From: Lysobacterales bacterium | Lineage (GTDB): Bacteria; Pseudomonadota; Gammaproteobacteria; Xanthomonadales; Rhodanobacteraceae | NCBI GenBank assembly: GCA_016707485.1 | Contig: JADJHN010000003.1 | Location: 372,001-436,000, forward strand | Direction of reading: 5' to 3' | Length of the DNA: 64,000 bases | Shown here: positions 1 to 8,510 of the stretch, piece by piece | How the letters are laid out: each line of letters begins with the position of its first letter | How positions within the stretch are numbered: position 1 is the first letter of the stretch | Program-made: the position numbers and the translations under genes | The notes under the pieces: generated by a model | Told to the model about the DNA's origin: nothing | Seen by the model: only the letters and a program-made list of their open reading frames with translations | The model's database searches: none

Positions 1-912
1 CCACAGGATGTCGGCGCGGCCCTGCTCGATGCGGTGATGATTCCAGGCCTCGATGCATGGATCGGCTCGGGGGCTGCCGAGCCGATGGCGGATGTCACCG
101 CGCCGGCCAATGCCGCCATCCACCTGCACCTGCGCCTGATCCCCTATGCGGAAGATCACGCCCTGCTTCTGGTTCGCGACATCAGCCAGGCCCGGCGTGT
201 GGAGAAGATGCGCCGCGATTTCGTCGCCAACGTGTCGCACGAGTTGCGCACCCCGCTGACGGTGGTGCACGGCTATCTGGAAATGATCGAGCCGGAACAG
301 ATTCCCGAGTTCGAAACCATCATCCGCGAACTGCGCAGCCAGTCACGGCGCATGACCCAGATTGTCGAGGATCTGCTGACCTTGTCGCGCCTCGACGCCG
401 AAGAAAAGCTGCCGAAAACGCGTGTGGCCATGGTGCCGATGGTGGTTGCCCTGCAGCGCGATGCCGAAGGCCTCAGCCAGGGCCGCCACACGATCAGCAC
501 CAGCATCGAAGGCAATGCCGACCTGCAGGGGTCGGCCAAGGATCTGTACAGCGCCTTCTCCAACCTGGTCAGCAATGCAGTGCGATACACGCCCGTCGGT
601 GGACTCATACGAATTGTGTGGCACAGTGACGCCAATGGCGGTCAACTGCGCGTCACGGATACGGGTCATGGTATTCCGGAAGCGCACCTGCCGCGCCTGA
701 CCGAGCGGTTCTATCGCGTCTCGACCAGCCGATCGCGCGAGAGTGGTGGCACCGGCCTCGGCCTGTCGATCGTGAAACACGTGTTGCAGTTGCATGACGC
801 ACATCTGCAGATCGAGAGCGAAGTCGGCGTGGGCAGCACGTTCACCTGCGTGTTCGGTGCAAACCGCCTGCTTTCGCCAGACTCGCCGGATCTGCCGACC
901 GAGGAGGATTGA
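1..912 (+). CDS. phoR: PhoR-type phosphate sensor histidine kinase, C-terminal part
   Basis: The frame is open from base 1, so the membrane and sensor part lies outside the window and about 303 codons are visible. The dimerisation domain has VSHELRTPL with the phospho-accepting His at visible codon 80. The ATP-binding domain shows the N box LVSNAVRYTP (about codon 190), the G1 box DTGHGIP and the G2 box GGTGLGLSIVKH. PhoR kinases phosphorylate PhoB when phosphate is scarce. The assignment rests on the kinase signature plus context: ppk starts one base after the stop and ppx follows, a common Pho arrangement. Another PhoR-like sensor kinase cannot be excluded without the N-terminus. Confidence 0.82.
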   Translation, partial: PQDVGAALLDAVMIPGLDAWIGSGAAEPMADVTAPANAAIHLHLRLIPYAEDHALLLVRDISQARRVEKMRRDFVANVSHELRTPLTVVHGYLEMIEPEQIPEFETIIRELRSQSRRMTQIVEDLLTLSRLDAEEKLPKTRVAMVPMVVALQRDAEGLSQGRHTISTSIEGNADLQGSAKDLYSAFSNLVSNAVRYTPVGGLIRIVWHSDANGGQLRVTDTGHGIPEAHLPRLTERFYRVSTSRSRESGGTGLGLSIVKHVLQLHDAHLQIESEVGVGSTFTCVFGANRLLSPDSPDLPTEED

Positions 913-3069
913 GTGACTCAATGCAGCACCGAAAGCCCTGCCGATCCGGCCGCGATCGCGGCAACTGCCGTGGGCGAAGCGCAAGGCAATGCGCTGCCTG
1001 TCCGGTCACCCGATTTCAGTGATCCGCTGCTGTACCTGAACCGCGAACTGGCGCAGATCGAGTTCAATTCGCGGGTCATGGCGCAAGCCGAGGATCCACG
1101 CAATCCGCTGCTCGAACGCCTGCGCTTCATGTGCATTTCGTGCACCAACCTCGATGAGTTCTTCGAGGTTCGCGTGGCAGTGCTCAAACACAATCATGCC
1201 TTTGGCGAAGGTCAGCCGCGCGCCGACGCATTGTCGATCACCGAGATCCTTGGCCTGATCCGCGAGCGCACGCTGGTGCTGGTGGAAAAGCAGTACTCGT
1301 TCTGGAACATGACCTTGCTGCCCGAGCTTGCCCGCGAGGGCATCCGCTTCCTGACCCGCAAGGTCTGGACGAACAAGCAGAGGCGTTGGCTGCAAGGTTA
1401 TTTCCGTAACGAAACCCTGCCCGTGCTGTCGCCGCTTGGCCTCGATCCGGCGCATCCATTTCCGCGCATCCTCAACAAGAGCCTCACACTCGCCGTCGTC
1501 CTCGCCGGCAAGGATGCGTTTGGCCGCGAAGGGCACATGGCCTTGCTGCGCGCGCCGCGCTCGCTGCCGCGCATCATCCGCCTGCCCGAGGAAGTTTCCG
1601 ACGGATGTATCGCCTTCGTCTTCCTCTCGGACCTGCTGCACGAGTTCATGGATGAACTGTTCCCCGGCATGCAGGTCAAGGGTTCGTACCAGTTCCGCGT
1701 GACCCGCAACAGCGAGTTGTTCGTCGACGAGGAGGAGGTCGAGAACCTGGCGCTGGCCTTGCGCGACGAATTGCGCGGGCGCGGCTACGCCAAGGCCGTG
1801 CGCCTGGAAGTCGGGGCAAACTGCCCGCGCGCCATCACCAGGCTGCTGGAACAAAACTTCGAGCTGACCGACCAGGATGTCTACCTGTGTGAAGGTCCGG
1901 TCAATGTCAGCCGCAGCATCGCGATCTACGACCAGATCGACCGGCCCGACCTCAAGTACCCGACCTTCGTGCAGCGCGTGCATCCGGCCATGGCCGATGG
2001 CGACAGCCTGTTCGCCGCGATCCGCGAGCGCGACATCCTCCTGCATCATCCGTTCGAGTCGTTTGCCACGGTCAGCGAACTGGTCAGGCAGGCGAGCGTC
2101 GATCCGGGCGTGCTGGCGATCAAGCAGACCCTGTATCGCGCCGGCACCGATTCGCAACTGGTCGACCACCTGATCGAGGCGGCGCGACTCGGCAAGGATG
2201 TGACTGTCGTCGTCGAATTGCGCGCCCGTTTCGACGAGGAGGCAAACCTGCGCCTGGCCAATCGCCTGCAGGAGGCCGGTGTCCAGGTCGTCTACGGCGT
2301 TGTCGGCTACAAGACCCACGCGAAAATGTTGCTGATCGTTCGCCGCGAGGCGGATGGATTGCGTCGCTATGTGCATCTGTCAACCGGCAACTACCACCAG
2401 ATCACCTCGCGCATCTATACCGATTTCGGCTTGATGACGGCCAATCCGGAAATCGGCGAGGACGCGCACCTGTTGTTCCTGCAACTCTCCGGCCTCGGCC
2501 CGATCATCCAGCTCAAGCGCCTGCTGCATTCACCGTTCACGCTGCACAAGGGCCTGATGGCCAAGATCGAGCGCGAAACCGCGCATGCCATGGCCGGCAA
2601 GAAGGCGCGGATCATCGCCAAGATCAATGCGTTGAACGAACCGGAAGTGATCCGCATGCTGTATCGGGCATCCTGCGCGGGCGTGCAGATTGACCTCATC
2701 GTCCGCGGTGCCTGCACCCTGCGCCCGGGCATTCCCGGCGTTTCCGAGAACATCCGCGTGCGCTCGATCGTCGGTCGCTTTCTCGAACACAGCCGGGTCT
2801 ACTGGTTCCAGAACGACCAGACTGCGGAGATCTACTGTTCAAGTGCGGACTGGCTCGATCGCAACCTGTTGCGTCGGGTCGAAACGTGCTTCCCGATCCT
2901 CGATCCCGGACTCGCCGCGCGCGTGTACGAGGAATCCTTGCAGAACTACCTCGCCGACAATACCCAGGCATGGCAACTTGAATCCGACGGCAGTTACCGG
3001 CGGGTCCAGGGCGATGCCGAGCACCCGCATTCCGCGCAACTTGCCCTGCTCGAAAAGCTTTGCCAATGA
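913..3069 (+). CDS. ppk: Polyphosphate kinase 1
   Basis: Makes long-chain polyphosphate from the gamma phosphate of ATP. It is 718 residues, slightly longer than typical PPK1 because of a low-complexity N-terminal extension of about 35 residues. The PPK N-domain begins near LYLNRELAQIEFN. The catalytic histidine is in GYKTHAKML (His469), and a second conserved His is in GRFLEHSRVYWF (His626). STGNYHQ and YTDFGLMT are PPK1 signatures. The GTG start directly abuts the phoR stop and has GAGGAGG upstream, so it is probably co-transcribed with phoR. Its stop overlaps the ppx start by four bases (ATGA), indicating translational coupling. Confidence 0.95.
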   Translation: MTQCSTESPADPAAIAATAVGEAQGNALPVRSPDFSDPLLYLNRELAQIEFNSRVMAQAEDPRNPLLERLRFMCISCTNLDEFFEVRVAVLKHNHAFGEGQPRADALSITEILGLIRERTLVLVEKQYSFWNMTLLPELAREGIRFLTRKVWTNKQRRWLQGYFRNETLPVLSPLGLDPAHPFPRILNKSLTLAVVLAGKDAFGREGHMALLRAPRSLPRIIRLPEEVSDGCIAFVFLSDLLHEFMDELFPGMQVKGSYQFRVTRNSELFVDEEEVENLALALRDELRGRGYAKAVRLEVGANCPRAITRLLEQNFELTDQDVYLCEGPVNVSRSIAIYDQIDRPDLKYPTFVQRVHPAMADGDSLFAAIRERDILLHHPFESFATVSELVRQASVDPGVLAIKQTLYRAGTDSQLVDHLIEAARLGKDVTVVVELRARFDEEANLRLANRLQEAGVQVVYGVVGYKTHAKMLLIVRREADGLRRYVHLSTGNYHQITSRIYTDFGLMTANPEIGEDAHLLFLQLSGLGPIIQLKRLLHSPFTLHKGLMAKIERETAHAMAGKKARIIAKINALNEPEVIRMLYRASCAGVQIDLIVRGACTLRPGIPGVSENIRVRSIVGRFLEHSRVYWFQNDQTAEIYCSSADWLDRNLLRRVETCFPILDPGLAARVYEESLQNYLADNTQAWQLESDGSYRRVQGDAEHPHSAQLALLEKLCQ

Positions 3070-4607
3070 AATCGCCCACCCACCCCGACCAGCTTCGTGA
3101 TGGTGACTTGATCGCAGCGGCGGATATCGGATCCAACAGCTTCCACCTGGTCGTCGCCCGCTACACGCATGGCGACCTGCGCGTGATCGATCGCTTGCGC
3201 GAAAGCGTGCAGTTGGCCGCCGGCTTGCGCAAGGATGGGTCGCTGACGCCGGAACGCCGCGAAATCGCGTTCAAGTGCCTTTCGCAGTTTGGCCAACGCC
3301 TCGCCAGCCTGGATCCCAGCCATGTGCGCGCCGTCGCCACCAACGCGATCCGCCAGCTGAGCCATCCGCAAGCCTTCCTCTTGCCGGCGGAAACCGCGCT
3401 CGGTCACCCCATCGAAGTGGTTTCCGGTCGCGAGGAAGCACGCTTGATCTATCAGGGTGTCGTGCACGGTCTGCCTTCCAGCAACAAGAAGCGTCTGGTC
3501 GTCGACATTGGCGGCGGCAGTACCGAGTTCATCATCGGTCGCGGCCATGAAGCGCTTGAGCGCGAAAGCCTGCAGGTCGGCTGCATTGCCAGCACCCTGC
3601 GCTTCTTCGAGGACGGCAAGATCACGCAGCGCCGCTGGAACCAGGCGAAAAGCGAGATTGCCGTTGAATTGCAGCAGTTCGGCGCGAACTTTCGCGGCCG
3701 CGGCTGGAGCGAAGCGGTCGGTTCATCGGGCACGATGAAGGCGATCGGTGCCATCGTCCAGGCCAATGGATGGTCGGAACAGGGCATCACCGCCGCATCT
3801 CTGGTGCGCCTGCGCGAGGCCTTGCTTGCAGCCGGCAACAGCAACCAGTTGAACCTGCCGGGCCTGTCCAGTGATCGGGTCAGCGTAATTGCCGGCGGCG
3901 TCGCCATCCTCGATGCGGTCTTCTCGACGTTTGGCCTGCAGCAGATGAATGTCTGCGAGACAGCAATGCGCGAAGGCCTGCTCTACGAAATGCTCGGCCG
4001 CGCGCAGCACATCGATTCGCGCAACGCCAGCATCAGCGCCCTTGCCGAGCGCAACGGCGTCGACGAAGCGCAGGCGACGCGGGTCGCCGACACGGCAATG
4101 CGCCTTTTTTCCGGCGCCAGCAAGGGCTGGAACCTGGATGCGCAGGCGCTGGAAATGCTCGGCTGGTGCGCACACACCCATGAAATCGGCCTGGCCATCG
4201 CCCACAGCCAGCACCAGGCGCACGGTGCCTACATCATGGCGCAATCGGATCTGGCGGGTTTCAGCCGCCAGGAACAGCAGCAACTTGCGGCTATCCTGCG
4301 CTCGCATCGGCGCAAGCCGGATGCGGGTGGCTTGAGCAGCCTGCCACCGCGCATGCAGCCGACAACCCAGCGTTTGACCTCGCTGCTGCGCCTCGCCGTC
4401 TTGCTGCACCGTGCACGCAGCGAAGAAGCCATTCCGGAATTTCGCGTGCACGCCGAAGAAAACGTGCTGACCCTCGAACTTCCCGCGCGCTGGCTGGAAA
4501 GCCACCCGTTGACCCGGGTCGACCTCGAACAGGAGCGCGACTACCAAAAGCAGATCGGCATCAAGCTGGTGGTCAGCAAATCCGCACCGCAGGCCAGCGC
4601 GGCCTGA
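3066..4607 (+). CDS. ppx: Exopolyphosphatase (Ppx/GppA family)
   Basis: Removes terminal phosphates from polyphosphate, the reverse partner of ppk just upstream. It is 513 residues from the ATG that overlaps the ppk stop; a TTG two codons earlier is possible but less likely. The actin-like ATPase fold is shown by AADIGSNSFHLVVA near the N-terminus and VVDIGGGSTEFIIG about 145 residues in. The C-terminal third carries an HD-like region (CAHTHEIG, HSQHQAHGAYI), as in long Ppx proteins rather than short GppA forms. The coupled ppk-ppx arrangement keeps synthesis and breakdown under one promoter. Confidence 0.93.
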   Translation: MKSPTHPDQLRDGDLIAAADIGSNSFHLVVARYTHGDLRVIDRLRESVQLAAGLRKDGSLTPERREIAFKCLSQFGQRLASLDPSHVRAVATNAIRQLSHPQAFLLPAETALGHPIEVVSGREEARLIYQGVVHGLPSSNKKRLVVDIGGGSTEFIIGRGHEALERESLQVGCIASTLRFFEDGKITQRRWNQAKSEIAVELQQFGANFRGRGWSEAVGSSGTMKAIGAIVQANGWSEQGITAASLVRLREALLAAGNSNQLNLPGLSSDRVSVIAGGVAILDAVFSTFGLQQMNVCETAMREGLLYEMLGRAQHIDSRNASISALAERNGVDEAQATRVADTAMRLFSGASKGWNLDAQALEMLGWCAHTHEIGLAIAHSQHQAHGAYIMAQSDLAGFSRQEQQQLAAILRSHRRKPDAGGLSSLPPRMQPTTQRLTSLLRLAVLLHRARSEEAIPEFRVHAEENVLTLELPARWLESHPLTRVDLEQERDYQKQIGIKLVVSKSAPQASAA

Positions 4608-4621
4608 ACAGGACGCAGGGC

Positions 4622-4742
4622 GGACAAGCGCAGCACAGCCGCGACCGGGGGCCCGAAAAAACCCCACCCCCGAAACGGGGGGGGGGCCCCGGGGGGGGGG
4701 GCCAAACGCGCGGGGGGGGGGGGGGAAGCGCTGCGCTTGTCC
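4622..4742. repeat. REP-like inverted repeat enclosing a G/C homopolymer tract
   Basis: A 13-base arm at 4622-4634 is perfectly inverted at 4730-4742 (right arm GCTGCGCTTGTCC). Between them, about 4646-4725 is nearly pure G and C runs with one A run. The arm sequence resembles REP-type intergenic repeats of many proteobacteria (from memory, not checked). The interior is not credible as ordinary sequence and probably marks a hairpin that was badly read. It lies between ppx and ppiA and may act as a transcription stop. Confidence 0.6.
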
Positions 4743-4842
4743 ACCTTACCCTGCTTGTTCGCCCTGCCCAGGACTGAAAGTTCTCCAGGGCGTCGGCAAC
4801 GCTTATCATGGTCACCCCTTGACCCCCCAGGAAGATCCGACG

Positions 4843-5502
4843 ATGTCCAGACCTCTTCGAGTCAAAGCACTCCAATCCTTGCTGCCGTTCGCGTTGATTC
4901 TGCTGCTTCCGCTTGGCGCATTCGCGCAGGGCAAGGCGGAACCGGCGGCAAAGCCGGCCGCAGGCGAGACCGCCGTGGCGACTGAGGCGGCGACCAATCC
5001 GAAAGCCCTGATCAAGACCACGCTTGGCGACATCACCATCGAACTCGACGCTGCCAAGGCTCCGAAGAGCACCGAGAACTTCCTCAAGTACGCGAAAAGC
5101 GGCTTTTACAATGGCACGATCTTCCACCGCGTGATTGGCAACTTCATGATCCAGGGCGGCGGTTTCACGCCCGATCTGAACCAGAAGCCGACCAACCCGT
5201 CGATCCCGAACGAGGCGAAGAACGGTCTCTCCAACAAGCGCGGCACGCTAGCCATGGCACGCACACCGGATCCGAACTCGGCGACGGCACAGTTCTTCAT
5301 CAACCTGGTCGACAACCGCAATCTCGACTACGTCAGCGATGAGCGGCCGGAAACGTGGGGCTATGCGGTATTCGGCCAGGTGGTCGCGGGCATGGATGTG
5401 GTGGACAAGATTGCCGCGACGCCAACCGGTCCAAAGGGCCCGTTCCGCAGCGACGTGCCGACCACGGATGTCGTCATCGAGAAAGTCGAGATCCTTCCCT
5501 GA
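4843..5502 (+). CDS. ppiA: Periplasmic peptidyl-prolyl cis-trans isomerase, cyclophilin type
   Basis: Cyclophilin that speeds proline isomerisation during folding of exported proteins. The ATG at 4843 is chosen because AGGAAGA lies just upstream; a TTG at 4819 would add eight residues ahead of the signal peptide. The 219-residue product has a signal peptide ending around AFAQG, an Ala/Pro-rich linker to about residue 50, and then the cyclophilin domain. Its signatures are IFHRVIGNFMIQGGGF, GTLAMAR and NSATAQFFINL. lpxH follows, recalling the ppiB-lpxH pair of Escherichia coli, but here the cyclophilin is exported. The A or B label is therefore by location, not orthology. Confidence 0.88.
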   Translation: MSRPLRVKALQSLLPFALILLLPLGAFAQGKAEPAAKPAAGETAVATEAATNPKALIKTTLGDITIELDAAKAPKSTENFLKYAKSGFYNGTIFHRVIGNFMIQGGGFTPDLNQKPTNPSIPNEAKNGLSNKRGTLAMARTPDPNSATAQFFINLVDNRNLDYVSDERPETWGYAVFGQVVAGMDVVDKIAATPTGPKGPFRSDVPTTDVVIEKVEILP

Positions 5503-5560
5503 TCTGCGCTGTTCCTGCTCCCGCAGAGCGGCAGAAGGCTCGGCCCGCCCGAGCTTCGCC

Positions 5561-5604
5561 CCCCTTCTCCCGCCTTGCGGGAGAAGGTCCCGAAGGGGGA
5601 TGAG
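5561..5604. repeat. REP-like hairpin between ppiA and lpxH
   Basis: An 11-base arm at 5563-5573 (CCTTCTCCCGC) is perfectly inverted at 5577-5587 around a 3-base loop and is followed by GTCCCGAAGGGGGATGAGGGG. This layout matches a dispersed intergenic repeat I recall from Xanthomonadaceae genomes. It has no T run, so a REP-type element or mRNA stabiliser is more likely than a simple terminator. Confidence 0.55.
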
Positions 5605-5712
5605 GGGCTCTTGATAAAATCGCCTGGAGCCCTGGACAGCCGCAGAACAAGCTGGCAGGAGTGCTAGCTGACCCCGCACACTCCTGCTCCGCAAGGCTGT
5701 CGATCAAACCCC

Positions 5713-6405
5713 ATGACCACCCTCTTCATCTCCGATCTCCATCTCGATCCGTCGCGACCGGAAATCATCGCGACCTTCCGGCGCTTCATCGCCGAGGAAG
5801 CGGTCAACGCCGACGCGCTCTATATCCTCGGCGATCTGTTCGAAGCGTGGATCGGCGATGATGCCGACGACGAAACAGGCAAGCAGTTCGTGGACGCCAT
5901 GCGCCCACTGCGCGAGGCACGCAAGCCCTGCTTCTACATGCACGGCAACAGGGATTTCCTGCTTGGCGAACGCTTTGCAAGGGAATCGGGCATGACCCTG
6001 CTGCCCGACCTCTCCGTCATCAACCTGTACGGCACACCCACCCTGCTCATGCATGGCGACAGCCTGTGCACCGACGATGCAGCCTATCAGGCGTTTCGCA
6101 AACAGGTTCGCTCAGCCGAATGGCAGAGACAGTTTCTTTCGCAAGGCATCGAAAAGCGCCAGGCCTTCGCCACGCAAGCGCGCAACGAAAGCCAGCGCCA
6201 CACCAGGGACAGCAGCAAAGCGGCCATCATGGACGTCAACCAGCAAGCGGTCGAAGCCGCGATGAAATCAGCCAAAGTCCGGCGTCTGATCCATGGGCAC
6301 ACGCACCGACCAGCGACCCATTCGTTTGACTTGAACAACGCTCCCGCCACTCGAATCGTGCTGGGGGATTGGTATGAGCAAGAAAGCGTAATGCGAATCC
6401 CCTAG
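5713..6405 (+). CDS. lpxH: UDP-2,3-diacylglucosamine diphosphatase
   Basis: Fourth enzyme of lipid A synthesis: hydrolyses UDP-2,3-diacylglucosamine to lipid X and UMP at the inner face of the cytoplasmic membrane. At 230 residues it has normal LpxH length. All metallophosphoesterase motifs are in order: FISDLHLDPSRP at the N-terminus, GDLFEAWIGDD, HGNRDFLLG, LMHGDSLCTDD, and HGHTHRPATH near the C-terminus, supplying the Mn ligands. The gene ends 63 bases before a convergent gene of visibly lower GC content. Confidence 0.94.
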   Translation: MTTLFISDLHLDPSRPEIIATFRRFIAEEAVNADALYILGDLFEAWIGDDADDETGKQFVDAMRPLREARKPCFYMHGNRDFLLGERFARESGMTLLPDLSVINLYGTPTLLMHGDSLCTDDAAYQAFRKQVRSAEWQRQFLSQGIEKRQAFATQARNESQRHTRDSSKAAIMDVNQQAVEAAMKSAKVRRLIHGHTHRPATHSFDLNNAPATRIVLGDWYEQESVMRIP

Positions 6406-6468
6406 CGAGCCGGAATTCACCAACTCGCCAAAGAGGCATGCACGCGTTGTGTGCTGGACCCGCGAAGG

Positions 6469-7878
6469 CTACTTGGCAACTATTTTTTGCGGGCTTGTGA
6501 ACTGCTGCTTGCGACCCTTGTTGTAAACGATGTTGATGTAATACCAATACGTATTACCCGATTCCGCAGACGAATCTCTCCACTGGTAGATCGACCCCGC
6601 TTCGGGATCTCCATCCAGCCGCTCCAGAATCTTGTCGTTAACCCTCGAATATGGCCCAGTTTCTGCCACGGAACGATAGATCTCGTAACCGTAAATATCG
6701 TACTCATTGGTCACCTGCCATTTGAGCAGCGGACCAGTTCCATCTGGCGTCGACATTGTCGCTGGAGCTTTGGCTTTCTCGGTCGTCTTCGTAACGGATG
6801 ACTGCAAAACCGAAGAAATTGACTTAGATTCCTCCTGTGCGGCCTTGAAGTCTTCTTCGAGACTCCGGATTTGGGTATTCTTGCCAATTCCGATCGCACC
6901 AAAACGAACAACCAGATTCTGTTTGTAAGACGGCAACTCAATTTCAAGCGTTCCGCCCGTAGTACCGAGCAAATTCATCGGCGGATAGGCGACCTTGACA
7001 TTCTTGCACGACTCGTTCTTCGGAACGCAATCATTAACCGAGGTGAACACCTTCATTCTGCTTTTTGCGACAACTTTGCCAATATTCAGTGGTTTGCCAG
7101 TTACATCGTTCAGAACAAGCATCATCTCGGCCGCCTGCCCCTCTCTCAAGAGACCAAAGTCGAGTGGATCGGAACTCGGTACGACTGAACCGCGCGCCTG
7201 CCCCTTCAAGCGAAACGCAACAATAGGCTGCAGCGGGTTGTCCGTTCGGATTAGCAGCTTCTCGTCGAAGCTCGACCAAGGCGCATCAGCCCTACTGTGC
7301 AACTCAAGTGCCCCGCCATTTCGGACAATTTTCACGTCGAAATAGGCGCTCGGCTTTTCGACGCCAACCAGGTGCAGCGTAGCCCCGGGCCTGACATCGA
7401 TCGGAATCACTTTCTCAATTGGCTGGGCAAGCTTGATGGTGTTGAAATCGATGCCCAGGCCGTCGGGGGAAACCAGCCAGTCTGCAAACCCCCGCACGAC
7501 GAACCCATCAATTGGGCCAGGCTGGCCTTTCACGAACACGTCGAAATAGTGGGCAACGCGGCCAACTTCCTCTGTCAACGAAAAATCAAGTTCGGCCACA
7601 AATGACTCGCCTGCATTTACCTGCGATGGCGTAAATCCGATCGTTACCTTTTCTGTCCCACGTGGCACGATCCTCTCAATCAACATCGAAGTACCGGTAA
7701 GGTTTCGTGCCACTACCTGTGCGTGCACCTTAGCAAACGGATGAGTTTGGCCAATTTCAGTGCCGGTAAATTCGAACTTGCCAGTTGAATGTGCCTGAGT
7801 TGGAACAAGCGTGGCTGCTTGGCCGGCAGGAAACGCCAAAAGGAGTACCACTATGAGGAGAAAATTGGTGGGTTGCAT
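6469..7878 (-). CDS. Exported protein with ASH-like and fibronectin III-like domains, function unknown
   Basis: A 469-residue protein of unknown function. The ATG at 7878 is chosen because a signal peptide follows directly (MQPTNFLLIVVLLLAFPAG, then QAA). The middle contains Ig-like beta segments; DPLDFGLLREGQAAEMMLVL resembles ASPM-SPD-2-Hydin (ASH) repeats. A short charged, coiled-coil-like stretch (LEEDFKAAQEESKSI) precedes a C-terminal fibronectin III-like module (LLKWQVTNEYDIYGYEIYRS) at about residues 375-455. Third of three leftward genes for exported proteins; a terminator separates it from the other two, so it probably has its own promoter. Base composition is clearly more AT-rich than the neighbours, suggesting transfer. 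Confidence 0.8.
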   Translation of the reverse strand: MQPTNFLLIVVLLLAFPAGQAATLVPTQAHSTGKFEFTGTEIGQTHPFAKVHAQVVARNLTGTSMLIERIVPRGTEKVTIGFTPSQVNAGESFVAELDFSLTEEVGRVAHYFDVFVKGQPGPIDGFVVRGFADWLVSPDGLGIDFNTIKLAQPIEKVIPIDVRPGATLHLVGVEKPSAYFDVKIVRNGGALELHSRADAPWSSFDEKLLIRTDNPLQPIVAFRLKGQARGSVVPSSDPLDFGLLREGQAAEMMLVLNDVTGKPLNIGKVVAKSRMKVFTSVNDCVPKNESCKNVKVAYPPMNLLGTTGGTLEIELPSYKQNLVVRFGAIGIGKNTQIRSLEEDFKAAQEESKSISSVLQSSVTKTTEKAKAPATMSTPDGTGPLLKWQVTNEYDIYGYEIYRSVAETGPYSRVNDKILERLDGDPEAGSIYQWRDSSAESGNTYWYYINIVYNKGRKQQFTSPQKIVAK

Positions 7879-7881
7879 ATG

Positions 7882-7910
7882 AAAAAGCCCACGTGACAAG
7901 CACGTGGGCT
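7882..7910 (-). terminator. Rho-independent terminator after the 7935-8462 gene
   Basis: Read on the minus strand, a perfect 10-bp stem (AGCCCACGTG paired with CACGTGGGCT, arms 7886-7895 and 7901-7910) with a 5-base loop is followed by five U residues. It sits 25 bases past the stop of the upstream leftward gene and just before the start of the next. Confidence 0.88.
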
Positions 7911-7934
7911 CTAGTTCCTCAATCAGACGATCAA

Positions 7935-8462
7935 TTATTCGACAGAGAAATTCTGCAGAGCGACTGGCAGACGGGGTACAGCGATCGTGACCGGGCCGCA
8001 TTGTCCGACAGTGAAGGATGTCACCGCCAAGTAGTATTGGCCAGCAGCAAGTCCTTGCACCGAAATTGTTTCACTACCGCCAGCCGGATTGCTATCTGCC
8101 TCGACTGGACATGGTGCTGCTCCCGAGCACGCACCCTGCATCAGAGCAGCATACATGTCATAAGTAGCCGAAGTAGTAGAAATCACGAAATTCTGTTCCG
8201 CTGCGGTAGCGCCGCCAATTGCTCCCGGACCCAATGTCACAGACCAAATGGCGTCTGTTGCCGAGCTTGTTCCCGCAGCACTGCACATGACAGCCAACTG
8301 ATTGGTGACACCGCAAGTGTCGAAATTAGTAACCGCAGTTGTCAAACTCTGCGGTCCGGCCAACGAGATTGCACCTGCACTAGCTGTGCATACCTGTGCA
8401 AATGCGGATCCAGTTGCAAGGCATCCAACCATCGCAAGCGAACATACCAAATAATTCTTCAT
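7935..8462 (-). CDS. Small exported protein, function unknown
   Basis: A 175-residue exported protein with no recognised domain. The ATG at 8462 has GGAG upstream and opens a clear signal peptide (MKNYLVCSLAMVGCLATGSA, cleavage near AFAQ). The mature part is rich in Ala, Ser, Thr and Gly with several paired Cys residues (VCTAS, DTCGV, VMCSA, GACSGAAPCP), consistent with a disulphide-bonded beta-sandwich. It ends in LPVALQNFSVE. It lies 48 bases after the stop of the next upstream leftward gene, so the two are probably co-transcribed and end at the terminator at 7882-7910. Confidence 0.78.
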   Translation of the reverse strand: MKNYLVCSLAMVGCLATGSAFAQVCTASAGAISLAGPQSLTTAVTNFDTCGVTNQLAVMCSAAGTSSATDAIWSVTLGPGAIGGATAAEQNFVISTTSATYDMYAALMQGACSGAAPCPVEADSNPAGGSETISVQGLAAGQYYLAVTSFTVGQCGPVTIAVPRLPVALQNFSVE

Positions 8463-8510
8463 AAAGTCACTCCAATGAAATTTAAAAGCAAACAAGTTAT
8501 CAGTTAGTTA

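Noticed and set aside
1006..2376. Long open frame opposite ppk
   Set aside because: GC-rich codon bias opens the complementary frame; it has no family signature, while ppk on the plus strand is certain.
4541..4744. Proline- and glycine-rich frames through the G/C tract
   Set aside because: They exist only because homopolymers lack stop codons; the sequence itself is doubtful.
6306..6547. Possible small gene between lpxH and the next gene
   Set aside because: Only short shadows of lpxH and of the 6469-7878 gene are present.
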